A stretch of 64,000 nucleotides of DNA from Dokdonella_A ginsengisoli (lineage in GTDB: Bacteria > Pseudomonadota > Gammaproteobacteria > Xanthomonadales > Rhodanobacteraceae): assembly GCF_042652785.1 (NCBI RefSeq), contig NZ_JBHSHD010000010.1, positions 620,001 through 684,000 of the forward strand. Direction: 5' to 3'. How positions within the stretch are numbered: the stretch's first letter is position 1; each line of letters starts with the position of its first letter. A program made the position numbers and the translations under genes. Positions 7,740-18,811 of the stretch are shown here, one piece after another. Under the pieces are notes generated by a model. The model ran no database searches, was not told the DNA's origin, and saw only the letters and a list, made by a program, of their open reading frames with translations.

Positions 7740-8726
7740 TTGAACGATCTCAACGACCTGTTCTACTTCGCCAAGATCGTCGAGCACGGCAGTCTCAGCG
7801 CCGCCAGCGCGGCACTGGGCATCGCCAAGTCCGTGCTGAGCCAGCACCTGTCGCGGCTCGAGGCGCACCTGGGCGTGCGCCTGTTGCAGCGCGATACGCG
7901 CAAGCTGCAGATCACCGATGTCGGCGCGCGCTACTACCAGCGCTGCCGCGCGGTGCTGGCCGAAGTGGAGCGCGCCAACTCGGTCATCGACGATGCGCGC
8001 GGCACGCCGCGCGGCGTCGTGCGCGTGACCAGCCCGGTCAATTTCGCGCAGACGATCCTGGCGCCGCTGCTGGCCGACTTCATGCTCGAGTATCCGGAAG
8101 TGGAGATCGTGCTCGACATGACCAACCGCGAGGTCGACCTGATCGCCGAGGGCTACGACGTCGTGCTGCGCATCGCGCCGGGCATCCGCGCCTCCTCGCT
8201 GGCGGTGCGCTCGTTCGTGCTGCGCCGCCACCAGCTGGTGGCGAGCCCGGCCTACGTCGAGCGGCACGGACTGCCGCGCGCGCCGGAAGACCTGCGCGGC
8301 GCGATCGGTCTCGGCGGCCTGCTCGACCTGGGGCGCGGCAACCGCCACAGCTGGCGCCTGACCGGACCGGACGGGCAGATCACCGAGATCGCGTTCTCGC
8401 CGCGACTGGTCACCGAGGACATCGTCGTGATCCGGCATGCCGCGCTCGGCGGCTGCGGCATCGCCGAGCTGCCGACCGTCATGTGCCGCGACGAGATCGC
8501 CGACGGGCGCCTCATCGTGCTGCTGCCGGAATGGTCGCTGCCGGAGATGACCCTGTACACGGTGTTCCCGTCGCGCAAGGGGCTGGCGCCGGCGGTGCGC
8601 TGCTTCATCGACTATCTGTCCGAACACCTGCGCGAGGCGCTCGACAGCGCGTTCTCCGGCGTGCAGCCGTTCGGCGAGGTCTGGTCCGCGGCGTCGCCGC
8701 GGCTGCGCGTGGCGTCGTCGGGCTGA
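7740..8726 (+). CDS. LysR-family transcriptional regulator
   Basis: This is a LysR-type activator/repressor with an N-terminal winged helix-turn-helix (SLSAASAALGIAKSVLSQHLSRLE, about residues 18-41) and a substrate-binding effector domain starting near RGVVRVTSPVNFAQ. The N-terminus (N)DLNDLFYFAKIVEHGS matches the common DLNDLxYF start. I place the start at the TTG at 7740 because GGAG (7727-7730) sits 9 bases before it; an ATG at 7725 would add five residues and remains possible. It is transcribed away from the decaheme cytochrome gene, the usual arrangement for a LysR regulator and its target. The C-terminus has about 30 extra residues after the effector domain. Confidence 0.9.
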   Translation: MNDLNDLFYFAKIVEHGSLSAASAALGIAKSVLSQHLSRLEAHLGVRLLQRDTRKLQITDVGARYYQRCRAVLAEVERANSVIDDARGTPRGVVRVTSPVNFAQTILAPLLADFMLEYPEVEIVLDMTNREVDLIAEGYDVVLRIAPGIRASSLAVRSFVLRRHQLVASPAYVERHGLPRAPEDLRGAIGLGGLLDLGRGNRHSWRLTGPDGQITEIAFSPRLVTEDIVVIRHAALGGCGIAELPTVMCRDEIADGRLIVLLPEWSLPEMTLYTVFPSRKGLAPAVRCFIDYLSEHLREALDSAFSGVQPFGEVWSAASPRLRVASSG

Positions 8727-8741
8727 GACGGCTCGCCGAGG

Positions 8742-9185
8742 CTACTTGCCGTCGGCGTGGGCGGTCTTGGCCTTGGCGATCGCGTCGGCGACTTCCTTCG
8801 GCATGTAGGTCTCGTCGTGCTTGGCCAGCACCTCGGTGGCGACGAAGCGGCCGTCCTGCAGAGCGCCGGTGGCGACCACGCTCTGACCTTCGCGGAACAG
8901 GTCGGGCAGGATGCCGGTGTATTCCACCGGCAGCTGCTTGAAGCGGTCGGTGACGACGAAATCGACCTTCAGCGAATCGTTCGCGCGCGCGATCGACTTC
9001 TCCAGCACGACGCCGCCGAGGCGGAAGCGCGCCGAGTCCGGTGCGTGCCCGGCTTCGACCTCGCTCGGCGAGTAGAGGTAGGTCATGTTCTGCTGCAGCG
9101 CGAGCACGGTCAGGCCGGCCGCCACGAACACGGCGACCAGGATCAGCGAAATCAGGATCAGGCGGCGCCTGCGCGTCGGCGTCAT
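8742..9185 (-). CDS. ccmE: CcmE, periplasmic heme chaperone
   Basis: The 147-residue protein has one N-terminal membrane anchor (about 9-30) and an OB-fold heme-chaperone domain. The heme-binding His lies in LAKHDETYMP, the invariant CcmE motif that binds heme covalently and then passes it to CcmF. The start ATG overlaps the ccmD stop. The gene ends 15 bases from the convergent LysR gene, so transcription of ccmE does not run directly into ccmF as in a normal ccm operon. Confidence 0.95.
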   Translation of the reverse strand: MTPTRRRRLILISLILVAVFVAAGLTVLALQQNMTYLYSPSEVEAGHAPDSARFRLGGVVLEKSIARANDSLKVDFVVTDRFKQLPVEYTGILPDLFREGQSVVATGALQDGRFVATEVLAKHDETYMPKEVADAIAKAKTAHADGK

Positions 9186-9364
9186 GGCTGCGCGCCGCCG
9201 GAGTCGCGCGCGGTGCGGCGCTGGATGCGGCCGCGGATCTCGGCCAGCACGCGCCGGCGCTGCGCGCGCGGCGCCAGCGCCTCGATCGCCAGCACGACGA
9301 AGAACACGGCGTAGGCGGGCCAGACGTACCCGGCGTAGCCGCCCATCGAGAGGAATTCGTTCAT
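9182..9364 (-). CDS. ccmD: CcmD, small heme exporter accessory protein
   Basis: The 60-residue protein has a short N-terminal stretch, MGGYAGYVWPAY, one membrane segment (about 14-30) and a basic cytoplasmic tail (RAQRRRVLAEIRGRIQRR), the classic CcmD form. CcmD helps release holo-CcmE from the CcmABC complex. It overlaps ccmE by four bases (ATGA) and is separated from ccmC by the secreted-protein gene at 9514-11172. Confidence 0.9.
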   Translation of the reverse strand: MNEFLSMGGYAGYVWPAYAVFFVVLAIEALAPRAQRRRVLAEIRGRIQRRTARDSGGAQP

Positions 9365-9513
9365 GGTTGCAGGTCTTCGCGCCGGCGGCGCGACGAAGGA
9401 ACGCGCAGCCTACCAAATTCCCGCGAAGCCTCCTTCGGGCCCGGCGGCGCGCAGCGGCGAAACGCCGCACGCCGGCAGCCCTGAAAGGCCGGCGTGCGGA
9501 GGCCACGCAACGC

Positions 9514-11172
9514 TCAGGAGCCGTCGAAGCCGTTGCGGAAGATCACGTCGCCGCGCGGCGCGACGCGCAGCGTCGCCACCATCTGCCGGCCGCGCTGGTC
9601 CGCCGGCACCGAGGCCTGGTTGAAATAGCGCACGTCGCCGGCGACCGAGAACGAGTCGTCGCCGTTCGCCGCAATGCCCCAGAAGCCCGAGTGCCGCGAC
9701 CGCGCCGCGCCGACCGTGTCGGCGTAGGCGTAGCCGCGCCAGGATTCGAGAGCGCCGGTGGCGGCGTCGATGACGGCGACCTCGCCGTCGACGTTGTCCT
9801 CCGGACAGGTCTGTCCGATCGGGCAGAGCACGCCGGGGCCGTAGACGTTCAGGCCGGACACGCCGAGCTTGCCGTTCGACAGCACGATGTCGGTCGGATA
9901 GTCCGCGCGGATCGACTGCTGCAGCCAGCCGAGGTTGCACGAGGTCGCGCTGGCCTGGTCGCTGCCGCCGTAGCGGACGTGACCGTTGATGCCGAACGTG
10001 GTCACCGCGCTGCCGCTCTGCCCGAGCTTGAGCACGGCGATGCCGTTCCTGCACGCCAGCTCGACGTCGGCGAGCAGGAAGACCTCGTCCTGCGAGATCG
10101 TGCCGAAGCCGCCGTCGACGACCAGCTTCTGGCCGCCGCTCTGCGAACTCACGGCGAGGGATTCGGTGGTGTAGAGGCCGTTGCTGCCGAAGCCGGTGCG
10201 CGGCGTGCCGCTGGAGTTGAGGCTGGCGGCGAATGCGTCCCAGCCGGCGTCCCAGCCGATCGTGCCCGGCGGCGGGCCGGCGTGCCAGCGCGAACCGGCG
10301 ACGTAGATGCGCGGCGCCGAGGTCAGGGTGGTGCGGCCGCCGAGCGCGATGCCGCCGAACTGGCAGAAGTCGCCGGGGCCGCAGTAGCTGCCGAAGGCCG
10401 GCTCCATCGCGTCGACCTCGCTCGTCAGCGTGCCGTCGCTTTCGACCTTGAAGCGCGCGAAGCGCGGACGGTAGATGCCGTCGACGATGCCGGTGCCGGC
10501 GTAGACCAGCGAGGTCACGGTCGGAAACGAGCCGTTGTCGTACAGGGCGATGCCGCCGCCCATCACTGTGCGCGAGCCGTCGTCGGCGTACGCGTCCGAA
10601 TCCATCACCCCATAGGACTGCAGCGCGCCGTCGGTGCCGAACACGAAGACGTCGACCGACGGCCGCGCCACCCACACCGGCAGCGGCGGATTGCCGCCGC
10701 CCGATTCGAGGCGGAAGTCCTCGGTGTCGGCGAGCACGAACACGCGGTCGCCGAAGCGGTAGATGCCCTTGACGTCCTTGACGTCGCCGCACCACAGGCC
10801 GCTGACGCAGGGCGTGATGACGTACTGGCCGTCGTAGAAGCCGTTGGTGCCCGGATTGCTCCAGGTCTGGCGGACGCCGGCCGCGTCGTAGCGCACCAGT
10901 CCGAGCTTCTGGTGGCCGGCCGCGGCGCCGACGCCCGGCACCACACTCGCCACGATGACGTCGCCGTTGTCCAGGCGCGCGATCTTCTTGCCGACGCGGT
11001 AGTCGTAGGTGGACGCGGCGAAATTGTCGGCGCCGATCAGACCGTGGTTCCAGGTCGGGTCGGGCACGTAGTCCTCGGCCTGCGCCGGGAGCGCGAGCCC
11101 CGTCGCGGCCAGCAGAGCCAGGCGGGCGACGATCCGCCTGCGGCGTGCGGCGGCGGTGAGTGGGCGATCCAT
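9514..11172 (-). CDS. Secreted protein of unknown function with FxxGFD tail, inserted between ccmC and ccmD
   Basis: The 552-residue protein has a twin-Arg-rich N-terminus, a hydrophobic signal (LALLAATGLALPAQA) and a mature part of repeating beta-strand-like blocks (KIARLDNGDVIVASV, RVFVLADTEDF, KLVVDGG, VAVIDAATGAL) suggestive of a beta-propeller distantly like delta-60-repeat proteins. Several Cys pairs (PCVSGLWC, YCGPGDFC, LCPIGQTC) suggest disulfides in the envelope. It ends in IFRNGFDGS, a tail shared with other secreted proteins in this window. I do not recognise a specific family. It lies on the ccm strand with gaps of 149 and 167 bases, so it need not belong to the ccm transcript. 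Confidence 0.8.
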   Translation of the reverse strand: MDRPLTAAARRRRIVARLALLAATGLALPAQAEDYVPDPTWNHGLIGADNFAASTYDYRVGKKIARLDNGDVIVASVVPGVGAAAGHQKLGLVRYDAAGVRQTWSNPGTNGFYDGQYVITPCVSGLWCGDVKDVKGIYRFGDRVFVLADTEDFRLESGGGNPPLPVWVARPSVDVFVFGTDGALQSYGVMDSDAYADDGSRTVMGGGIALYDNGSFPTVTSLVYAGTGIVDGIYRPRFARFKVESDGTLTSEVDAMEPAFGSYCGPGDFCQFGGIALGGRTTLTSAPRIYVAGSRWHAGPPPGTIGWDAGWDAFAASLNSSGTPRTGFGSNGLYTTESLAVSSQSGGQKLVVDGGFGTISQDEVFLLADVELACRNGIAVLKLGQSGSAVTTFGINGHVRYGGSDQASATSCNLGWLQQSIRADYPTDIVLSNGKLGVSGLNVYGPGVLCPIGQTCPEDNVDGEVAVIDAATGALESWRGYAYADTVGAARSRHSGFWGIAANGDDSFSVAGDVRYFNQASVPADQRGRQMVATLRVAPRGDVIFRNGFDGS

Positions 11173-11339
11173 GGGTTCCTCCTTGCGAATCGGCGGCAGG
11201 GGCCGGTCGCCAGGGGATACGCGGGTTTTCGCGCGGACCGGACATGCCGGCCGAGCCGCGGGCGTTCGAGGTCCTGTCCGCGCAGGCGGACGTCGCATCG
11301 TGAATCGCGGGGGCGTCCGCCCAGGCGAGCAGTGCCCGC

Positions 11340-12092
11340 CTAGGCGCGCTCGCCGAGCGCGATCTTGCGCACCCAGTCCTTGCCGGCGTCGAGTTCGAGC
11401 AGGCCGATGCGCGTGCGTGCGAGCACGCTGCCGAAGAACCAGATGTGGGTGGCCAGCGCCATCGTCAGCAGCGGCCAGATCATCGCCGAATCGATCTTCG
11501 ACGGACCCATCAGGCGCACGGTCGAGCCCTGGTGCAGCGTGTTCCACCAGTTCACCGAGAAGTGCACGATCGGCAGGTTGACGATGCCGATCAGGGCCAG
11601 GAAGCCGGCCGCGCGCGCCGCCTGGCGGCGGTCCTCGATCGCTGCGTACAGGCCGATCACGCCGAGGTAGAGGAACAGCAGCACCAGTTCGGAGGTCAGG
11701 CGCGCGTCCCAGGTCCACCACGTGCCCCACATCGGCTTGCCCCACAGCGAGCCGGTGACCAGCGTGATGAAGGTGAACGCGGCGCCGATCGGCGCGCTTG
11801 CCATGGCGAGGATCTCGCTGAGCTTGATGCGCCAGACCAGCGCGACGAACGCGTTCGCCGCCATGAAGAAGTACGCGAACAGGCTCATCCACGCGCACGG
11901 CACGTGGATGAAGATGATGCGGTAGGCGTCGCCCTGCTGGTAGTCGCGCGGCGCCAGCACCAGGCCGCCGTAGAGACCGGCCAGGCCGAGCAGCAGCGCG
12001 ATGGCGTAGCACCACGGCGCCAGGCTGCCGGCGATGCGGTAGAACGTCGGCGGCGAGCCGATCTTGTGGAACCAGAGCGTCAGCGCATTCAT
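11340..12092 (-). CDS. ccmC: CcmC, heme exporter/handling membrane protein
   Basis: The 250-residue protein has six predicted membrane segments and the tryptophan-rich periplasmic motif WGTWWTWDARLTSE that binds heme for transfer to CcmE, plus flanking conserved His residues (IFIHVPCAW and VHFSVNWWNTLHQG). The ATG overlaps the ccmB stop (ATGA). Length and topology are standard. It works with CcmA, CcmB and CcmD to form holo-CcmE. Confidence 0.97.
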   Translation of the reverse strand: MNALTLWFHKIGSPPTFYRIAGSLAPWCYAIALLLGLAGLYGGLVLAPRDYQQGDAYRIIFIHVPCAWMSLFAYFFMAANAFVALVWRIKLSEILAMASAPIGAAFTFITLVTGSLWGKPMWGTWWTWDARLTSELVLLFLYLGVIGLYAAIEDRRQAARAAGFLALIGIVNLPIVHFSVNWWNTLHQGSTVRLMGPSKIDSAMIWPLLTMALATHIWFFGSVLARTRIGLLELDAGKDWVRKIALGERA

Positions 12093-12772
12093 GACAGGGA
12101 AATCCTGAGGGCCGCCGCGCAAGCCAGCGGCGCCAGCACCAGCGCCAGCACCAGCGCCGCGGCCAGCCACAGCAGCGGTGCGAGGTACGGCAGGCCGACC
12201 TGCGCGGCATTGCAGGCACCGGCACCGAAGATCAGCACCGGCACGTACAGCGGCAGCACGAGCAGGGCCAGCAGCATACCAGAGCGGTGCATGCCGACCG
12301 TCAGCGCCACGCACACCGCGCCGATCAGGCTCAGCAGCGGCGTCGCCAGCAGCAGCGCCGGCAGCATCACCCAGCGCACGTCGTCGGCCAGATGAAGCAG
12401 TTCGCCGAGCAGCGGCGCGACGACGATCAGCGGCAGCGCGGTGGTCAGCCAGTGCACGGCGATCTTGCACGCCAGCAGCAGCGACAGCGGATGCGGCGAC
12501 AGCACCAGCTGTTCCAGCGAGCCGTCCTCGTAGTCGCTGCGGAACAGCGTGTCGAGGGCGAGCAGGCCGGCCAGCAGCAGGGCGACGAAGACGACGCCGG
12601 CGGCGATGCGCTGCAGCTGCTGCGGCTCCGGCCCGAGCGCGAGCGGAAACAGTGCGATCACGATCAGCGCGAACAGGATCGGGTTGAGCGCATCGCCGCG
12701 CCGGCGCCAGACCAGGGTCAGGTCGCGCCGAACCAGCGCGGCGCACGCGGAAAAGGTCGATCCGGAACTCAT
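12089..12772 (-). CDS. ccmB: CcmB, heme exporter membrane subunit
   Basis: The 227-residue integral membrane protein has six hydrophobic segments and the family segment FRSDYEDGSLEQLVLSPHPL near residue 80. It pairs with the CcmA ATPase in the complex that releases heme-loaded CcmE. It overlaps ccmA (ATGA) upstream and ccmC downstream, so the three are translationally coupled. Confidence 0.95.
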   Translation of the reverse strand: MSSGSTFSACAALVRRDLTLVWRRRGDALNPILFALIVIALFPLALGPEPQQLQRIAAGVVFVALLLAGLLALDTLFRSDYEDGSLEQLVLSPHPLSLLLACKIAVHWLTTALPLIVVAPLLGELLHLADDVRWVMLPALLLATPLLSLIGAVCVALTVGMHRSGMLLALLVLPLYVPVLIFGAGACNAAQVGLPYLAPLLWLAAALVLALVLAPLACAAALRISLS

Positions 12773-13542
12773 TCGGTCGCTTCCCCCGCGTGCGGGGGAA
12801 GCTCCCCGAAGGGGTGATGGGGGTTACGCGCCGATGCCCCCCGTTCCGCCCCTGCCGGGGCACCTTCCCCCGCACGCGGGGGACGGGAAGGCGAGAGCGG
12901 AATCCTGCGCGGCGTGCCGGAGGTATACGCATACGCGCCGTGCGAAGTGATCAGCGCCGCGCCGCCGCCGTTGGCGTGGCGTTCGAGCAGCCGGTTGACC
13001 AGCTTGATGCCGTCGAGGTCGAGGTTCGCGTACGGTTCGTCGAGCAGCCACAGCGCGACCGGCGCGAGCAGCACGCGGGCGAGGGCGACGCGTTTCTTCT
13101 GTCCGGCCGACAGCTGGCGCGTGGGCACCTCGCCGTAGCCGTCCAGGCCGACGCCGGCCAGCGCGGTGGCCGGCGAAATGCCCTTGCGCTGGCCGTGCAG
13201 TCCGGCGGCGAAGCGCAGGTTCTCCAGCGCGGTCAGTTCGTGCTTGAGCCCGCTCTGGTGCGACAGCAGCGCGACCTGCGGCGACAGCCGCGCCAGCGTC
13301 AGCGGCTCGCCGCGCAGGCGGATCTCGCCGGAACCCGGCGCGAGCAGCCCGGACAGCACGCGCAGCAGCGTGCTCTTGCCGGCGCCGTTGTCGCCTTCGA
13401 TCAGCACGACCTCGCCGGCGTGCAGGGCGAAGTCGAGCGGGCCGAAGATCGGCTCGTCGTTGCGCGCGAAGGCGAGGCCGCGCGCTTCGAGCAGGGCGGG
13501 GCGGTCGTGAAAGTCGCGGGAGGCGTCGGAAATCGGCGGCAT
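12769..13542 (-). CDS. ccmA: CcmA, ABC ATPase of cytochrome c maturation, with repeat-derived tail
   Basis: The 257-residue ATPase shows Walker A GDNGAGKST, signature LSAGQKKR and Walker B LWLLDEPYANLD, in CcmA context. Normal CcmA is about 200-210 residues and ends soon after the H-loop, here ALITSHGAYAY. The remaining 40 or so residues (Pro/Arg/Gly-rich, ending PPHAGEATE) are encoded by hairpin repeats at 12780-12884, read in frame to an ATGA overlap with ccmB. The catalytic core is intact, so it is probably functional. Confidence 0.95.
   Translation of the reverse strand: MPPISDASRDFHDRPALLEARGLAFARNDEPIFGPLDFALHAGEVVLIEGDNGAGKSTLLRVLSGLLAPGSGEIRLRGEPLTLARLSPQVALLSHQSGLKHELTALENLRFAAGLHGQRKGISPATALAGVGLDGYGEVPTRQLSAGQKKRVALARVLLAPVALWLLDEPYANLDLDGIKLVNRLLERHANGGGAALITSHGAYAYTSGTPRRIPLSPSRPPRAGEGAPAGAERGASARNPHHPFGELPPHAGEATE
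12780..12884. repeat. Palindromic repeat cluster inside the 3' end of ccmA
   Basis: A 10-bp perfect hairpin (CTTCCCCCGC-GT-GCGGGGGAAG) at 12780-12801 is followed by a small CCCCGAAGGGG hairpin (12804-12814) and an inverted near-copy of the first at about 12864-12884. The family resembles those at 29610-29719 and 44872-44976. Here it encodes the end of CcmA. Confidence 0.8.
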
Positions 13543-13642
13543 GCCGCGCGCATGCTAGCGGCAGCCGCGCCGCAAGGCCATGCGCGCGATGTCGCGCCCG
13601 GGCATTTCGCCGTCGCCGGGAAGCGCCCGGCGCGGCGCCGCT

Positions 13643-15118
13643 TCAATCGAAACCGTCGGCGAAGATCAGTTCCGATTGCAGACGCGTGATGACGCCGTCG
13701 AAGTCGGTCACGGACGAAATGCTGTCGACGGCGCTGCCGAGGATCACCGGCTGCGAGCCGTCGAACCGCACCTGCTTGAATTGCGTGTGATAGGCCTGCG
13801 AGCCGTTGCTCGGCGCGACGATCAGGACGCTGCCGCCGATGCCGAACCCGCTGTCCGGCGTGCCGTCCGCGTTCAGCCGCGTGACCAGGCCGGCGTGGGT
13901 GAAGGAGTTGCCGGCCGGGCTTTCGACGTCGTCGAGCGATGCCGGGCCGACGCCGAAGCTGGACGTGTCGCCGACCATCACGATGCGGCCGTCGCTGCGG
14001 ATCGCCGCCGATTGGCCGGCCGAGCCGGCCGTGCTGCCGACGTAGCAGTCGTTGCAGCCGGCGGTGGCGGCGTGGCCGACGAAGGTCGGGTCCGAGGCCA
14101 GCGTGGTGTATTGACTGCTGCCGTTCTCGGTGCCGGCCTTGATGCGCATCGCGGCGAACCTGCCGCTGGCCGATCCGACCAGCACGATCGTGGTCGGATC
14201 GGCCAGGACCGCGTCTGCGAGGGTGTCGTAGAGCGAGCCGCCGGGTCCCGGCTCGTCGACCGGGAACGTGGCCGATCCGACGAAACCGGACCACGGCCCT
14301 CCCGACGGCGTCAGGATGCGTGCGGCGAAATCGGTATCGGTGGAGGAATACACCGAGGTGCCGGCGACGACGTAGTAGCCGCCGGCGATGCGCAGGATGC
14401 GGCTGGCGTAGGCGTCCCTGCCGTCGGCGAACTCGTCCTCCGTGCCGAGGAAGCCGCCGTGGCCGTCGCCGATGTTGCCGAACGTGGAGTCCTGCGTGCC
14501 GTCCGCATTGAAGCGCACGACGCCGAAGCGTTGCTCGCCGATGCTGTAGTGGACGTTGCCGGCGACGACGATGCGCCCGTCCGGATCGGCCAGCACCGAG
14601 GTCGGCGCATCGTCGGTGTCGATGCCGGTCACGTCGAAGCCGAACGAGGTGCCGCCGTCGCCGGCGAAACTGGTGTCGTCGCTGCCGTTCGCGTTGAAGC
14701 GCACGACGCCGAAATCGCCTGCGCCGCCCTGTCCCGGCGTGCTGCCGACCACGACGATGCGGCCCTGCGCGTCGATGGTCATGTCGGTGACGCTGCTCAG
14801 CCAGGCGTCCTTGACGATCTTGCCGTTGTCGCCGAAGCCGGAGGCGACGTAGTTGCCGTCGCGGTCGAGCCGGAACAGGCCGATGCGCTTACCGGTGCCG
14901 CCGTTGGCGCCGCCGCCGGGCAGTTCCGCGGCGATCACGTAGCCGCCGTCGGCGGTGCGCGCGAACGCGACCGCCTTCTCGTCCTGCGTGCCGCCGCCCG
15001 ATTCGTACATCCTTCGCCAACCCGACTGGGCGAACGAGAAGTCGACGCCGGTGTCGGCGGCCAGTGCAGACGACGGCAGCGCGTACAGCGCGGTGAGAAC
15101 GATGTTTCGCAGCAGCAT
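13643..15118 (-). CDS. Secreted delta-60-repeat protein with FADGFD tail
   Basis: The 491-residue protein has a signal peptide (about residues 1-20) and at least five copies of the delta-60-type repeat: DAQGRIVVVGS...FGVVRFNANGSDDTSF, DPDGRIVVAGN...FGVVRFNADGTQDSTF, RSDGRIVMVGD...VTRLNADGTPDSGF and others. Such repeats form extracellular beta-propeller-like domains of unknown substrate. It ends exactly in LIFADGFD, the shared tail. It lies downstream of the kinase and sigma factor on the same strand with a 70-base gap, so regulation by that pair is possible but unproven. Confidence 0.85.
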   Translation of the reverse strand: MLLRNIVLTALYALPSSALAADTGVDFSFAQSGWRRMYESGGGTQDEKAVAFARTADGGYVIAAELPGGGANGGTGKRIGLFRLDRDGNYVASGFGDNGKIVKDAWLSSVTDMTIDAQGRIVVVGSTPGQGGAGDFGVVRFNANGSDDTSFAGDGGTSFGFDVTGIDTDDAPTSVLADPDGRIVVAGNVHYSIGEQRFGVVRFNADGTQDSTFGNIGDGHGGFLGTEDEFADGRDAYASRILRIAGGYYVVAGTSVYSSTDTDFAARILTPSGGPWSGFVGSATFPVDEPGPGGSLYDTLADAVLADPTTIVLVGSASGRFAAMRIKAGTENGSSQYTTLASDPTFVGHAATAGCNDCYVGSTAGSAGQSAAIRSDGRIVMVGDTSSFGVGPASLDDVESPAGNSFTHAGLVTRLNADGTPDSGFGIGGSVLIVAPSNGSQAYHTQFKQVRFDGSQPVILGSAVDSISSVTDFDGVITRLQSELIFADGFD

Positions 15119-15188
15119 GGCGACGCTCCGGACGGGTTTGGTCTTGCAGTACGCAAGCCGGAACCCGATCGGGACATCGCGTGGCGAT

Positions 15189-15743
15189 TCAGCCGTGGGC
15201 GTTCATCGTCGCCGCCAGCACCAGCCGCGCCGCCTGCCAGTCGCGCTTGATCGTGCGCTCGTTCAGTCCTTCCAGTTCGGCGATCTCGGGAAAGGTGAGG
15301 CCGCCGAAGAAATGCAGCTGCACCACGCGTGCGGCGCGCGCGTCGATCTTCTCCAGCTCGTCGAGGGCCTGGTCGAGCGCGAGCACCTCGCACGCTTCCG
15401 ACGGCATCTCCGGAATGCGCTCGTCGAGCGTGACCACGGCCGCGCCGCCGCCGCGCTTGCCGGCGCCGATGCGGCGCGCGTGGTCGACCAGCACCTGGCG
15501 CATCGCGCGCGCGGCCAGCGCCATGAAATGCTGGCGGCTGCGCAGGCGCAGCGTGTCGGCGGCGATCAGCTTGACGTAGGTCTCGTGCACCAGCGCGGTG
15601 GTCGACAGGGTCTGGCCGCCGCCGCCGAGCTGGCGATGCGCGCAGCGGCGCAGCTCGTCGTAGAGCAGGCAGAACACGCGGTTCTGCGCAGCCTCGTCGC
15701 CGCTCTCCGCCGCGCCCAGCAGCTCGGTGACGCTGTCGCTCAT
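15189..15743 (-). CDS. ECF-subfamily RNA polymerase sigma-70 factor
   Basis: The 184-residue protein has sigma region 2 (ALVHETYVKLIAADTLRLRSRQHFMALAARAMRQVLVDHAR) and region 4 helix-turn-helix (GLTFPEIAELEGLNERTIKRDWQAAR). The HFMALAA...VDHAR block is typical of the ECF class found beside Ser/Thr kinases. No anti-sigma gene is adjacent; in this class the neighbouring kinase is thought to play that role. It starts 79 bases after the kinase gene ends. Confidence 0.93.
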   Translation of the reverse strand: MSDSVTELLGAAESGDEAAQNRVFCLLYDELRRCAHRQLGGGGQTLSTTALVHETYVKLIAADTLRLRSRQHFMALAARAMRQVLVDHARRIGAGKRGGGAAVVTLDERIPEMPSEACEVLALDQALDELEKIDARAARVVQLHFFGGLTFPEIAELEGLNERTIKRDWQAARLVLAATMNAHG

Positions 15744-15822
15744 GGACTTCCGGTCCGCTCCCCCGTGGAGGGCGCAGCATCGCCGCCGCGCGGGTGCGCG
15801 TCAATGGAGCGCCGCGCCGGCG

Positions 15823-18717
<2,895 letters not shown>

Positions 18718-18811
18718 GCCGCTCCCCGTTCCCCGCCGCGCGCATCGCGACGGCCCGTCCGCAAGAGTACGCGCTGGCGCGGCGGACGGGGACATCCGGC
18801 GGCGCCGGGAA

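Noticed and set aside
3049..8726. The decaheme block as a recent mobile island
   Set aside because: No transposase, integrase, tRNA junction, direct repeats or clear base-composition shift is visible. Insertion is inferred only from the broken ccm order.
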